Part shown: in pieces, positions 1 to 9,242 of the stretch
Layout of the letters: each line of letters begins with the position of its first letter
How positions within the stretch are numbered: position 1 is the stretch's first letter
Assembly: GCF_005771675.1 (NCBI RefSeq)
Contig: NZ_VAJM01000003.1
Span: 496,001 to 560,000 of the forward strand
DNA length: 64,000 bases
Direction: 5' to 3'
DNA from: Hymenobacter jeollabukensis
GTDB lineage: Bacteria; Bacteroidota; Bacteroidia; Cytophagales; Hymenobacteraceae
Program-made: the position numbers and the translations under genes
Notes under the pieces: generated by a model
Seen by the model: the letters and a program-made list of their open reading frames with translations, nothing else
What the model was told of the DNA's origin: nothing
Database searches by the model: none

Positions 1-282
1 GCCCAGCACTACGCCGGCGGCGCCCAGCTCCCGGCACAGCTCGATGTCGGCCCGCATGATGGCCAGCTCGCCCGCGTCGTACACGAAATGGCCGGGGCGG
101 GGGCGAATGAGCACGAACACCGGAATCGTCAGCTCCCGCAGCACCTGCCGCAGCAGGCCGTAGCTGGGCGTGATGCCGCCCTGCTCCAGGTTCTGGCACA
201 GCTCGATGCGGTGCGCCCCGCCGGCCTGCGCCGCCCGCGCCGAGTGCAACGACGCGGCGCAGATTTCCAGCCGGCGGCTCAC
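1..282 (-). CDS. cutC: Copper homeostasis protein CutC (3' part missing at window edge)
   Basis: The first 94 residues of a CutC-family TIM-barrel protein are present, and the reading frame is open to base 1. The visible N-terminus contains the family pattern [20 protein letters not shown] followed by [16 protein letters not shown] and [11 protein letters not shown]. CutC is a cytosolic protein linked to copper tolerance, but its biochemical activity is debated. The start is GTG at 282; its bases overlap the TGA stop of the upstream asparaginase gene (GTGA), so translation is probably coupled. The family assignment is confident; the missing C-terminal half could hold unseen defects. Confidence 0.9.
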   Translation of the reverse strand, partial: MSRRLEICAASLHSARAAQAGGAHRIELCQNLEQGGITPSYGLLRQVLRELTIPVFVLIRPRPGHFVYDAGELAIMRADIELCRELGAAGVVLG

Positions 283-1304
283 TTGAGCAGGTACTCGCTG
301 TCGAGCAGCGTGTTTTTGCCGTCGGCGGTCTGCACGGCGTAGTTGAAGCCTTTCTGCAGGGCGTAGGCGCCGTATTCGCCGCGGTTGTTCAGCGCGATGA
401 AGCAGACCTGAATGTCGCGGGCTTTGCTGCCCTTGATGCGCGCCACCCGTTCGATGGCGGCTTTGCAGGCGGCTTTCGGGCTCAGGCCCTGGCGCATCAG
501 CTCCACGATGAGGCTGGCCCCGGCAATGCGGATGACGTCCTCGCCCTGCCCGGTAGCGGCGGCGGCGCCCACCTCGTTGTCCACGTACAGGCCCGAGCCG
601 ATCAGCGGGGAGTCGCCCACGCGGCCGCGCATCTTGAAGGCCATGCCGCTGGTGGTGCAGCTGCCGCTGAGGTTGCCGCGCGCGTCCTGGGCCAGCATGG
701 CAATAGTGTCGTGGTTGTGCTTGCCGCCGACCGGGCCCACCGGCCGCCGGTCGGAGTTTTCGACGTTGATGACCGGCTTGTAATGGCTGGTTTTCAGCCA
801 TTCGCGGTAGTCTTTCTCGGCATCGGCGCTAAGCTTATTGGGCTCCAGCGGAAAACCCTGGGCCAGGGCAAACTGCTGGGCACCCTCGCCCACCAGCAGC
901 ACGTGCGGGGTGCGCTCCATCACGCGGCGCGCCACGCTGATGGGGTGCTTGATGCGCTCCAGCGCCGCCACGCCCCCGCAGTTGAACTGCTCGTCCATGA
1001 TGCAGGCGTCGAGCGTGACGCGGCCGTCGCGGTCGGGGCGGCCACCCAGGCCCACGCAGCAGCCGATTTCATTCTCGGTTACCATCACGCCGGCCTCCAC
1101 CGCGTCGAGGGCGCGGCCGCCGGGCTGCAGCACCTTCCAGGCGCCCTGGTTGGCGTTGATGCCCGCATCCCAGGTGGAAATAACGACGGGCTTGCCGACA
1201 GCGGCGCGGGGCGCGGGGCGGGCGGCCTCGGCCAGGGCCTGGCCGGTGGCCAGCGCGGCCAAGCCGGCGGCCGAGGTTTGAAGGAATTTTCGGCGGTTTG
1301 GCAT
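279..1304 (-). CDS. N4-(beta-N-acetylglucosaminyl)-L-asparaginase / isoaspartyl peptidase family, Tat-exported
   Basis: This is a 341-residue Ntn hydrolase of the glycosylasparaginase (asparaginase 2) family. Such enzymes self-cleave to expose an N-terminal Thr that hydrolyses the Asn-GlcNAc bond. The cleavage motif HNHDTIAM is visible with the candidate nucleophile Thr200, and the substrate-binding region [20 protein letters not shown] follows. The N-terminus [19 protein letters not shown] is a twin-arginine signal, which supports the ATG at 1304 over the longer upstream reading. Export through Tat suggests a periplasmic role in degrading glycoprotein or peptide fragments. Its stop overlaps the GTG of cutC. 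The substrate, GlcNAc-Asn or isoaspartyl peptide, cannot be decided from sequence. Confidence 0.9.
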   Translation of the reverse strand: MPNRRKFLQTSAAGLAALATGQALAEAARPAPRAAVGKPVVISTWDAGINANQGAWKVLQPGGRALDAVEAGVMVTENEIGCCVGLGGRPDRDGRVTLDACIMDEQFNCGGVAALERIKHPISVARRVMERTPHVLLVGEGAQQFALAQGFPLEPNKLSADAEKDYREWLKTSHYKPVINVENSDRRPVGPVGGKHNHDTIAMLAQDARGNLSGSCTTSGMAFKMRGRVGDSPLIGSGLYVDNEVGAAAATGQGEDVIRIAGASLIVELMRQGLSPKAACKAAIERVARIKGSKARDIQVCFIALNNRGEYGAYALQKGFNYAVQTADGKNTLLDSEYLLK

Positions 1305-1513
1305 GGGGCAGGTGAGCGGATAAGCTGGGCGCGAAAGAACGAAAGATTCCGGCGCTTTGCCTTGTCCGGACTGCCAGCGGAGCAGTGGCCCGCTGCGTCT
1401 GCTCTTAGCCGCCGCAGGCGGCGGCCAGCCGCAACAGCGGCGTGCCGGCCCGGGCGTCAGCGAAGACGACCAAGCCGGCACGCAATTGCTGGCAGAGCTA
1501 AGCGAAGGGGCAG

Positions 1514-2194
1514 CTACGAGATGATAACCTCCACCCGGCGGTTTTGCTGGCGGCCGGCGGGGTTGTCGGAGCCGTCGGGGCGGGCGTTGGGCGCCACGGG
1601 GTTGGCTTCGCCGTAGCCCTTCACCTGAATCTGCCCGCCGGCGTTGGCGCCGTGCTGCTGCAGCCAATCGGCAATGGCCTGGGCGCGGCGCTGCGAGAGG
1701 GTGAGGTTGTAGGCGTCGTTGCCCTTGGCGTCGGTGTAGCCGTTGATGACCACCCGGCTCTTGGTATACTGCTTCACCACCTCGGCCAGCTTCTGCAGCG
1801 TGGGGCCGGCTTCGGGCTTGATGTCGGCCTTGTCGAAGTCGAAGAGCACGTCGGCGTTGAAGTTGATGACCAAGCCCATGTCGGTCATCGTCGCACCCAG
1901 GTCGCTGGCCGCCCCCGACAGGTCGCTGACGACGCCGGTGAGCTTCTGACCCCGGTCGACGGCCGGTGCGTTTTGGGCGGTGGTAGCCGCGGGCGTTTCG
2001 GCGGGCGCGGCGGCCGGACCCGCCGGGGCCGCTGCGGGAGCGGGCTGATTGGCGGCGCCCACGGGCCGGCCGTCGGTGCCCGTCATGGACTGGCCGGCGT
2101 CGGTGGTGTGGTCGGCGGACTTATCGGAGCAACTGCCGAGGCCGAGCCAGGCGGCAAAGGCCAGCGGCGCCGCCAAAAGCGTAAGGCGGCTCAT
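1514..2194 (-). CDS. OmpA-family peptidoglycan-associated lipoprotein
   Basis: This 226-residue lipoprotein has a signal peptide ending in a lipobox (LGLGSC, Cys22). A Pro/Ala-rich linker covers about residues 40-80, and a C-terminal OmpA-like domain begins with NADVLFDFDKADIKPEAGPT. The core NGYTDAKGNDAYNLTLSQRR and the terminal GRQQNRRVEV are the usual peptidoglycan-binding signatures. Proteins of this type tether the outer membrane to peptidoglycan. The ATG at 2194 overlaps the stop of the upstream lipoprotein gene (ATGA), which indicates a two-gene operon. The long Ala/Pro linker is typical for the phylum and not a defect. Confidence 0.88.
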   Translation of the reverse strand: MSRLTLLAAPLAFAAWLGLGSCSDKSADHTTDAGQSMTGTDGRPVGAANQPAPAAAPAGPAAAPAETPAATTAQNAPAVDRGQKLTGVVSDLSGAASDLGATMTDMGLVINFNADVLFDFDKADIKPEAGPTLQKLAEVVKQYTKSRVVINGYTDAKGNDAYNLTLSQRRAQAIADWLQQHGANAGGQIQVKGYGEANPVAPNARPDGSDNPAGRQQNRRVEVIIS

Positions 2195-2772
2195 CGTTGC
2201 ACGGCTACGGCGTCGAAGGAGCCGGCTTCGGGGATGCTGAGCGAAATCGTCTGGCTGGTGGCAGGCGGCGCCGGAAACTTCAGCGTCACGATGGCGACGC
2301 CGGTCTTGCGCACATCGGCGTGAAACTGCTTGTCGTTGTAGGAAAGCGGCGAGGCCATGTACTTGCCCTGCTGGTCCTTGAGTACCTCGTACTTGCGCGA
2401 GGTAGCGTCGTCGATGTAATTGACCTGATCAATGTCTTCGTAGACGGTGGCGGAGGTTTCGGCCGTGGGTGGCAGGCTGTACTGCAGCTCCACGCTGAGA
2501 ATGTCGCCCACCACGCGGGCTTTGGTTAGCGCTACCTGCGTGCTTTTCGGGCCGGGCTGGGTAGCCAGGGCGGCCGGAGCAGGGGCCGGGGCCGGCGTAG
2601 CGGCCTCGGTGCGGGCCACGCCGGCATCGGCGGGCGGGGCAGCGGGCTCGGCCGGGGCAGTGGTCGTAGTGGTGCTGGTTTCGGTGGTGGTAGCGGTGTC
2701 GGCGGGCTTGTCCTGGCTGCAGGCGGCTAGGCTCAGGGCAGCTGCGGCCAACGCAATGAGGTGCTTGTGCAT
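2191..2772 (-). CDS. Putative lipoprotein of unknown function, coupled to OmpA-family gene
   Basis: I do not recognise the family. The 193-residue product begins MHKHLIALAAAALSLAACS, a lipoprotein signal with Cys18. A low-complexity Thr- then Ala/Pro-rich stretch runs to about residue 75. The remaining 115 residues form a compact, probably beta-rich domain (STQVALTKARVVGDILSVEL ... SYNDKQFHADVRKTG). The ATG at 2772 was preferred over an in-frame start 45 bases upstream because it places the signal peptide at the N-terminus. Its TGA overlaps the ATG of the OmpA-like gene, so the two products may act together at the envelope. Confidence 0.72.
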   Translation of the reverse strand: MHKHLIALAAAALSLAACSQDKPADTATTTETSTTTTTAPAEPAAPPADAGVARTEAATPAPAPAPAALATQPGPKSTQVALTKARVVGDILSVELQYSLPPTAETSATVYEDIDQVNYIDDATSRKYEVLKDQQGKYMASPLSYNDKQFHADVRKTGVAIVTLKFPAPPATSQTISLSIPEAGSFDAVAVQR

Positions 2773-3012
2773 TGGAGTATTCCGATATGGTGTTTTTGGA
2801 ATACGGCGCCCGGCCACCGGGGTTTGCCCGAACTCCCCTGCGGTGCTGCGGCCTGGGGGCGGCCGAGGCCCCGCCTGAGGCGTCTACATGAGGCAATAGT
2901 TGAGTCTTTTTTTTAGGTCCGGCGGGATTTGCCTGCCGGACTTTCCAATATTGCAGCCCCGGGCCCGCCCGGTGCCTTACCCGCTCGATTCCCCATTCCC
3001 ACGCCCCGATTT

Positions 3013-4932
3013 ATGCCGTTTTCCGCTCCCGCCCGCCCGGCGCGCCTCCGCCGCGCCGGCTTGCTGCTGGCCACCGCCCTGCTGCCGCTGCTCGGCCTGG
3101 CCCAAACCACGCCCGCCATTCAGCGCCTGAACCCGACCAACTGGTGGGTGGGCATGAAGCACCACGACGTGCAACTGCTCGTCTACGGCCCGCAGGCCGG
3201 CACGCTCACCTACACCGTCGACTACCCCGGCGTGAAGTTGGTGAAGGCCAATACCGTCGAAAACCCCAACTACGTCTTCCTCGACCTGAGCATCAGCCCC
3301 ACGGCCAAGCCCGGGCAGGTGAAGCTGGTGGGCAAGAAAGGTGCCCAGACGGTGACGCGCAACTGGGAGCTGCGCGCCCGCGACAACGCCTCCAAAGGCC
3401 AGGGCGTCACCCAGGCCGACCTGATTTACCTGGCCATGCCCGACCGCTTTGCCAACGGCGACCCGTCGAACGACAAGTTCAGCGACATGGCCGACCCCAA
3501 CGCCGACCGCGCCAACCCCTTCTACCGCCACGGCGGCGACCTGCAGGGCGCGGCCCAGCACCTCGATTACCTGAAGGACCTGGGCGTGACGGCCGTGTGG
3601 TTTACGCCCGTCATCGAAAACGACCAGCCGCTCACCGACGAGGGCGGCAACATGCGCTCGGCCTACCACGGCTACGGCTTCACCGACCACTACAACGTGG
3701 ACCGGCGCCTGGGCGGCAACGCGGCCTACAAGGCCTTCGTGGAGAAGGCCCACGCGCAGGGGCTGAAAGTGGTGCAGGACGCGGTGTACAACCACGTGGG
3801 CATCAACCACTGGACGGTGAAGGATATGCCCATGAAAAGCTGGCTGCACCAGTGGCCCAGCTACACCAATACCTCGTACCGGCAGCAGCCCATCATCGAC
3901 CCGTACGCGGCGCAGATTGACCGCAAAATCACCCAGGACGGCTGGTTCGTGCCCTTCCTGCCCGACCTGAACCAGCAGAACCCCTACGTGGCCAACTTCC
4001 TCATCCAGCACGCGCTCTGGACGGTGGAAAACTTCGGCGTCGACGCCTGGCGCATCGACACCTATATGTACAACGACCTGCCCTTCATGAACCGCTGCAA
4101 CGCGGCGCTGCTGACGGAGTACCCCAAGATTCACATCTTCGGCGAGTCGGCGGTGAGCAACGCCATCGACCAGGCCTACTTCGTGCGCAACAAGGTGGCG
4201 TTTCCGTTCAAGTCCAACCAGCCCGGCGGCCTCGATTTCGTGCTGGAAGGCGGCATGCTGGCGGGCCTGAAGGAAGTGGGCGGCAAGGACGCCACCGGCT
4301 GGGACAACAGCGTGCAGCGCATGTACCAGGCCCTGGAGCAGGACGCGGTGTACGAAGACCCCACCCGGCTCGTCACCTTCCTCGACAACCACGACCACAA
4401 CCGCTTCCTCTCGGAAATGGGCGAAGACGTGGCCAAGTACAAAATCGGGCTGACCTGGCTGCTGACCACCCGCGGCATTCCGTCGATGTACTACGGCACA
4501 GAGATTCTGATGAAGAACTTCAAGAACCCCTCCGACGCCGAGGTACGCCGCGACTTTCCCGGCGGCTTTGCCGGCGACAAGGAAAACAAGTTCACCGCCG
4601 CTGGCCGCAGCGCGGCCGAAAACGACGCGTTCAACTTCGTGAAGACCCTGGCCCAGTACCGCAAGAGCCACCCCACGCTGCACGCGGGCAAGCTGATGCA
4701 GTACCTGCCCGAAAACGGCATCTACGTGTACTTCCGCTACGACCAGGCCGGCACGGTGCTGGTGGCCACCAACGCCACCGATAAGCCCGCCGCCCTGCCC
4801 ACGGCCCGCTTCACCGAGCGCATGAGCGGCTTCACCAAAGCCCGTAACGTGCTGACCGGCGAAACCCTGGCCGACCTGAAAACCCTGCAGCTGCCCGCCA
4901 AGACGGCCGTGGTGCTGGAGTTGCAGAAGTAG
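3013..4932 (+). CDS. Periplasmic GH13 alpha-amylase / neopullulanase-type glycoside hydrolase
   Basis: This 639-residue exported glycoside hydrolase has a signal peptide at residues 1-31 (cleavage after GLAQ). An N-terminal beta-sandwich (about 35-125, cyclomaltodextrinase-N type) and a GH13 barrel follow, then a C-terminal beta domain. The conserved regions are intact: DAVYNH (256-261), GVDAWRIDT with nucleophile Asp349, GESA with acid/base Glu378, and DNHD with Asp461. These enzymes cut alpha-1,4 (and sometimes alpha-1,6) links in starch, pullulan or cyclodextrins. No SusCD pair is adjacent, so the gene stands alone. Start 3013 was chosen for the signal peptide. A perfect 12-bp hairpin follows the stop. 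Confidence 0.9.
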   Translation: MPFSAPARPARLRRAGLLLATALLPLLGLAQTTPAIQRLNPTNWWVGMKHHDVQLLVYGPQAGTLTYTVDYPGVKLVKANTVENPNYVFLDLSISPTAKPGQVKLVGKKGAQTVTRNWELRARDNASKGQGVTQADLIYLAMPDRFANGDPSNDKFSDMADPNADRANPFYRHGGDLQGAAQHLDYLKDLGVTAVWFTPVIENDQPLTDEGGNMRSAYHGYGFTDHYNVDRRLGGNAAYKAFVEKAHAQGLKVVQDAVYNHVGINHWTVKDMPMKSWLHQWPSYTNTSYRQQPIIDPYAAQIDRKITQDGWFVPFLPDLNQQNPYVANFLIQHALWTVENFGVDAWRIDTYMYNDLPFMNRCNAALLTEYPKIHIFGESAVSNAIDQAYFVRNKVAFPFKSNQPGGLDFVLEGGMLAGLKEVGGKDATGWDNSVQRMYQALEQDAVYEDPTRLVTFLDNHDHNRFLSEMGEDVAKYKIGLTWLLTTRGIPSMYYGTEILMKNFKNPSDAEVRRDFPGGFAGDKENKFTAAGRSAAENDAFNFVKTLAQYRKSHPTLHAGKLMQYLPENGIYVYFRYDQAGTVLVATNATDKPAALPTARFTERMSGFTKARNVLTGETLADLKTLQLPAKTAVVLELQK

Positions 4933-4961
4933 GAGCGCGGCGACCCGGTTTCGTCACACAG

Positions 4962-5000
4962 CAACGCGGCTGCTTCCCCTGGCGGGAGGCAGCCGCGTTG
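4962..5000. terminator. Hairpin after the GH13 gene
   Basis: A perfect 12-bp inverted repeat (CAACGCGGCTGC at 4962-4973, its complement at 4989-5000) lies 30 bases past the amylase stop and ahead of the next gene. There is no clear T-run, so it is a transcript-end or processing hairpin rather than a canonical intrinsic terminator. Confidence 0.5.
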
Positions 5001-5092
5001 GCGTTGGGGCCATTCGCCGACGATTGATAGCCAGCGGGTCGTATTTCCCCGTACATGCTTGCCAACTCACAACCAAATCATTCAATATTTCC

Positions 5093-6253
5093 ATGGCTGA
5101 GAAGCTTCACTCCCTGGCCGCCCGCTGGGCCGCGCCCGTCGCGGCCCTAGGCCTGCTGGCTGCCTGTTCCAACAATCCCAACGGCGAGTCGGCCGGCGAC
5201 GCGGCTGCCACCACCGACTCGGCCACCACCACCATGCCGGCCGATACGGCCAGCGCCGCCGCGCCCAAGCCCGTCCAGCCCACCGGGGCCAAGCCCGCCT
5301 GGGGCCCCAGCATCAAGCCCGAAATGCAGGCCGTCATCGAAACGCTGGCCGGCCTCGGCGGCAAGCCCATCGAAACGCTCACGGCCCCGGAAGCCCGGCA
5401 GCAGCCCACGCCCGCCGACGCGGTGATGAAGCTGATGCAGCAAAACAACATTCCGATGCCGCCCGTCACGGCCGATACCATGAGCCGCGTGGTGATGCCC
5501 GGCGTGAAAGTGCGCATTTACACCCCGAAGAATGCCACGGGGCCGCTGCCGGTGGTGGTGTATTACCACGGCGGCGGCTGGGTTATTGCCAACCTCGATA
5601 CCTACGACGCGTCGGTGCGCGGCCTGGTCGACCAGACCGGGGCCATCTTCGTGTCGGTGGCCTACCGGCAGGCGCCGGAACACAAGTTCCCGACGGCCCA
5701 CAACGACTCGTTCGGGGCCTACCAGTGGGTGCTGAAAAACGCCGCCTCGTTTAAGGGCGACCCGGCCAACGTAGCCGTGGCCGGCGAATCGGCCGGGGGC
5801 AACCTGGCCTGCGCCGTGAGCATGATGGCTCGCGACAAAAAGGTGCAGCTGCCCAAGCACCAGCTGCTGGTGTACCCCATTGCGGGCTACGACCTGAACA
5901 CGCCTTCGTACCAGAGAAACGCCCAGGCCAAGCCCCTGAACAAGGCCATGATGGGCTGGTTCTTCGACAAGTACCTGCGCTCGGCCGCCGACGGCAAGAG
6001 CCCGCTGATTTCGCTGGTATCGGCCAACCTGAAGGGGCTTCCGGCCGCCACCGTCATCACCGCCGAGCTGGACCCGCTGATGAGCGACGGGCAGATGCTG
6101 GCCGACAAGCTAAAAGCCGCCGGCGTGCCGGTGAAATTCCAGAACTACGACGGCGTAACGCACGAATTCTTTGGCATGGCCGCCGTGGTGCCTCAGGCTA
6201 AGGAAGCCCAGGCCCTGGGCGGCGGCGAGCTGAAAGCCGCTCTGATGAAGTAG
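5093..6253 (+). CDS. Alpha/beta hydrolase (hormone-sensitive lipase type) lipoprotein
   Basis: This 386-residue esterase belongs to the HSL group (bacterial family IV). The oxyanion motif HGGGW (159-163) is followed by the nucleophile elbow GESAGG with Ser233. The acid is Asp327 in AELDPLMSD and the catalytic His357 sits in VTHEFFG. A lipoprotein signal (LGLLAACS, Cys25) and an Ala/Thr linker precede the domain, so the enzyme is probably anchored in the outer or inner membrane facing the periplasm. Start 5093 (ATG) gives a proper signal. The natural substrate is unknown; short acyl esters are typical. Confidence 0.88.
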   Translation: MAEKLHSLAARWAAPVAALGLLAACSNNPNGESAGDAAATTDSATTTMPADTASAAAPKPVQPTGAKPAWGPSIKPEMQAVIETLAGLGGKPIETLTAPEARQQPTPADAVMKLMQQNNIPMPPVTADTMSRVVMPGVKVRIYTPKNATGPLPVVVYYHGGGWVIANLDTYDASVRGLVDQTGAIFVSVAYRQAPEHKFPTAHNDSFGAYQWVLKNAASFKGDPANVAVAGESAGGNLACAVSMMARDKKVQLPKHQLLVYPIAGYDLNTPSYQRNAQAKPLNKAMMGWFFDKYLRSAADGKSPLISLVSANLKGLPAATVITAELDPLMSDGQMLADKLKAAGVPVKFQNYDGVTHEFFGMAAVVPQAKEAQALGGGELKAALMK

Positions 6254-6331
6254 CGCGCCCCGGCCGGTGCCTAAAAACCTGGGCTCGGCCACGACGCTCA
6301 ATTGATCTGGGAGGGCCTCCCAACCAGTCTT

Positions 6332-6374
6332 AAGCCAACACGGCGCCTTCGGCTCGGAGGCGCCGTGTTGGCTT
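6332..6374. terminator. 17-bp hairpin after the esterase gene
   Basis: The arms AAGCCAACACGGCGCCT (6332-6348) and their exact complement (6358-6374) form a strong stem about 80 bases past the esterase stop. It separates the esterase from the TonB-C gene. The outer ends are AA/TT, and no long T-run follows. Confidence 0.6.
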
Positions 6375-6601
6375 GTTAGGATGGCTGGTGTGCCGAGTAC
6401 CGCTCCGCACTACCGCAGGGCCGGTGGGCCTAGGACTGCTGTTTAACTGCGCTTTGCCCGCGACTTCGGCGCGGCCGGGGAATATCGGCGGTGCGGGGCT
6501 GGCCGCGGCTCGGCTGCCTGTAGCCCCGGCCGGCCCGGGGCCCCGTGGGCGGTGGGATGCGGCGCGCCGGGCGTTATATTGCACGGTATGATCAGCGCTT
6601 T

Positions 6602-7330
6602 ATGACGAAGATTATTGGTCTGCTTGCCCTGTTGGGCATTGCGACGACTGGCTACGGCCAGCAAACCCGGAAAGTGACCAAACGACAGACCGGCTACCGG
6701 GAGCAGTACAGCGTGCTGACGGCCGACCCCAAGATCAAGCACGGCCCCTACGCAAGCTACCTGAGCATGTCGGGCCGCCTGGCCGAAAGCGGCTACTACC
6801 GCAACGGTGTGCGCGACAGCGTGTGGACCGAGTACTTCTGGGACGGCAAGCACGTGCTGGCCCGTGGCCGCTACCGCAACGACCAGAAAGTGGGCGTGTG
6901 GGAGGCCTTTGACTACGAAGGCAAGCCAACCCAGCAATACGACTATACCAGGCGGCAGCTGCTGTTCAACAAGCCCGGCAAAGGCGAGGAGCGCATGACG
7001 GCCCGGGCGCTGAGCCCCGGGGTTGCCCTCGACGCAAAGCCCGTCTACATCAGCGGGAACGAGGGCATAATGCAGGTAATCGGGATGAACGTCAGATACC
7101 CGGCGGCGGCGCTGCGCAGCCAGATCAGCGGGGAGGTACGCGTGGCGTTTACCATCGACGCCGAGGGCAAAACCGCGGATTACCGCGTGGCCAAAGGCAT
7201 TGGCTACGGCTGCGACGAGGAAGCGCTGAAAGCCGTGAAGCTGATTCCGGCCAACTGGGTGCCCGCCCAGGCCGCCGGCCGGCCCGTGGCCGCCGAAGTG
7301 GAGCTGCCGGTGACTTTCACCATCCAATAA
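6602..7330 (+). CDS. MORN-type repeats fused to a TonB C-terminal domain
   Basis: The 242-residue product has a signal sequence (MTKIIGLLALLGIATTGYGQ). Two or three MORN/YwqK-type repeats follow at about residues 40-120 (GPYASYLSMSGRLAESGYYR, then ARGRYRNDQKVGVWEAFDYE). A TonB C-terminal fold closes it (about 155-242, MNVRYPAAALRSQISGEVRV). There is no proline-rich TonB spacer, and no ExbBD genes lie nearby. It therefore resembles the many periplasmic TonB-C proteins of Cytophagales rather than the classical energy transducer. The ATG at 6602 gives the signal peptide; upstream in-frame codons do not. The role is unknown beyond the domain content. Confidence 0.75.
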   Translation: MTKIIGLLALLGIATTGYGQQTRKVTKRQTGYREQYSVLTADPKIKHGPYASYLSMSGRLAESGYYRNGVRDSVWTEYFWDGKHVLARGRYRNDQKVGVWEAFDYEGKPTQQYDYTRRQLLFNKPGKGEERMTARALSPGVALDAKPVYISGNEGIMQVIGMNVRYPAAALRSQISGEVRVAFTIDAEGKTADYRVAKGIGYGCDEEALKAVKLIPANWVPAQAAGRPVAAEVELPVTFTIQ

Positions 7331-7764
7331 ACGGCCCCGGGCGCCGGTGCCGGGCTATTGGCTGACCGGCTTTCACACCGAGGTAGCCAAGCTTTGCGAC
7401 TGGTACTGCTGCTTCTTGAACGGTGAGATAATCTGATGACTGGGCTTCGGCTCCCAACCGCAACGCCTCCGGCCAGCAGGTTGGGGGCGTTGTCGGTGAA
7501 TAGCTGGGCAGATGGGGGATAAAATGAGTATATTCAGCAAGTAGAATATTGGTGGCCCGTTGGGCGGGCCGGAGCAGGGGGGCGGCAGCCGGGCGAGGCT
7601 GCCGGGGTGGGGCCGGTCGGGCATTGCCGGGGCTGGGCCGCACAAATTTCGGGGCGGCGCGGGGTTTCGGCCGCGCCGAAGACGCATTCTTCGCGGTCGG
7701 CCAGCTGGGCGGCGGCGCTGCACGGGCCGGTAAGGGCCCGACCTATCTTCCTCCCTACGAGCTT

Positions 7765-9162
7765 ATGTTAGCGGAAGAAACGCATACCCTGCCCACGCTC
7801 AGCTTGCGCGGGCAGCTCATTCAGCCCCAGGACGCGGCCTACGACGCGGCCCGGCGCGTGTACAACGGCATGATTGACAAGCGGCCGGCCCTCATCGTGC
7901 GCTGCGCCGACGTGGCCGACGTCATCGAGGCCGTCAACTATGCCCGGCGCGAGGGCCTGCTGGTGGCCATCCGGGGCGGGGGGCACAGCGGGGCGGGGCT
8001 GGGCCTGTGCAACGACGGGGTGGTCATCGACCTGAGTTTGATGCGCGGCATCCACATCGACCCGGAGGAGCGCACCGTGACGGTGGAGGGCGGCTGCACC
8101 CTCGGCGACATCGACCACGCCACCCACGCCTTCGGGCTGGCGCTGCCGGGCGGCATCATCTCCACCACCGGGGTGGCGGGGCTGGCGCTGGGCGGCGGGC
8201 TGGGCTACCTCACCCGGCAGTTTGGCCTCACCATCGACAGCCTGCTGGAGGCCGACGTGGTGCTGGCTGACGGCCGCTACGTGCAGGCCACGGCCGAGCA
8301 GCACCCCGACCTGTTCTGGGCGCTGCGGGGCGGCGGCGGCAATTTCGGGGTGGTCACTTCCTTCCGGTTTCGGCTGCACCCGGTCGACCAGGTGGTGGCC
8401 GGGCCCATGCTCTGGCCCCTCGACGACGCGGCCGAGCTGCTGCGCTGGTACCAGGAGTTCATCAAGACCGCGCCGGACACCATCAACGGCTTCTTTGCCT
8501 TCATGACGGTACCGCCCGGGCCGCCGTTTCCGGAGGCGCTGCACCTGCGCAAGATGTGCGGCATCGTGTGGTGCTACACCGGGCCGCCGGCCCAGGCCGA
8601 GCAGGCGCTGCGGGCGGTGCGCTCGTTCCGCACCCCGGCGCTGGACCTGGTGAGCCCCATGCCGCTGCCGGCGCTGCAGAGCATGTTCGACGGGCTGTAC
8701 CCGCCGGGGCTGCACTGGTACTGGAAGGCCGATTTCGTGAATGAGCTGCCCGAGGAGGCCATTGCCCAGCACGTACGCTTCGGGGCCCTACTGCCCACCA
8801 TGCACTCCAGCATGCACCTCTACCCCATCAACGGGGCGGCCGGGCGCGTGGGGCCGCACGACACGGCCTGGAGCTACCGCGGGGCCACCTGGGCCATGGT
8901 CATCGTGGGCGTGGACCCGGATGCGGCCAACGACGAGGCCATTACGGCCTGGGCGCGGGCCTACTGGGAGGCGCTGCACCCGTACTCCGCGGGCGGGGCC
9001 TACGTCAACTTCATGATGGAGGAGGGCGACGAGCGGGTGCGGGCCACCTACGGCGCGAATTACGCGCGGCTGGCGGCCGTGAAGGCCCAGTACGACCCGC
9101 AGAACCTGTTCCGCGTCAACCAGAACATCCGGCCGGCCGAGCGGGAACACGTCTTCACCTGA
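7765..9162 (+). CDS. FAD-binding oxidoreductase, berberine-bridge-enzyme type
   Basis: This 465-residue flavoprotein has an FAD_binding_4 (PCMH) domain and a C-terminal BBE motif (YDPQNLFRVNQNI). His74 in RGGGHSGAG is the expected site for covalent 8-alpha FAD attachment. The second attachment Cys of bicovalent members appears replaced (GGIISTTGVAGLALGGG), so single linkage is predicted. Such oxidases act on sugars, alcohols or alkaloid-like substrates and produce H2O2. No signal peptide is seen, so a cytosolic location is likely. The upstream 200 bases are also open in frame, but they encode a low-complexity stretch unlike the family; ATG 7765 fits the usual length. Confidence 0.88.
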   Translation: MLAEETHTLPTLSLRGQLIQPQDAAYDAARRVYNGMIDKRPALIVRCADVADVIEAVNYARREGLLVAIRGGGHSGAGLGLCNDGVVIDLSLMRGIHIDPEERTVTVEGGCTLGDIDHATHAFGLALPGGIISTTGVAGLALGGGLGYLTRQFGLTIDSLLEADVVLADGRYVQATAEQHPDLFWALRGGGGNFGVVTSFRFRLHPVDQVVAGPMLWPLDDAAELLRWYQEFIKTAPDTINGFFAFMTVPPGPPFPEALHLRKMCGIVWCYTGPPAQAEQALRAVRSFRTPALDLVSPMPLPALQSMFDGLYPPGLHWYWKADFVNELPEEAIAQHVRFGALLPTMHSSMHLYPINGAAGRVGPHDTAWSYRGATWAMVIVGVDPDAANDEAITAWARAYWEALHPYSAGGAYVNFMMEEGDERVRATYGANYARLAAVKAQYDPQNLFRVNQNIRPAEREHVFT

Positions 9163-9242
9163 ACCCCGGCCCCGGCGCGGCTCTCGTTTGCCGCGCCGGG
9201 GGCGGTGTGTTGGGGGAGCAGCCGGCCGCTGGCTGCTATGCC

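Noticed and set aside
7549-7764. N-terminal extension of the FAD oxidase frame
   Set aside because: The added 72 residues are Gly/Arg/Ala-rich without a signal peptide, and BBE-type enzymes of this size start at about ATG 7765.
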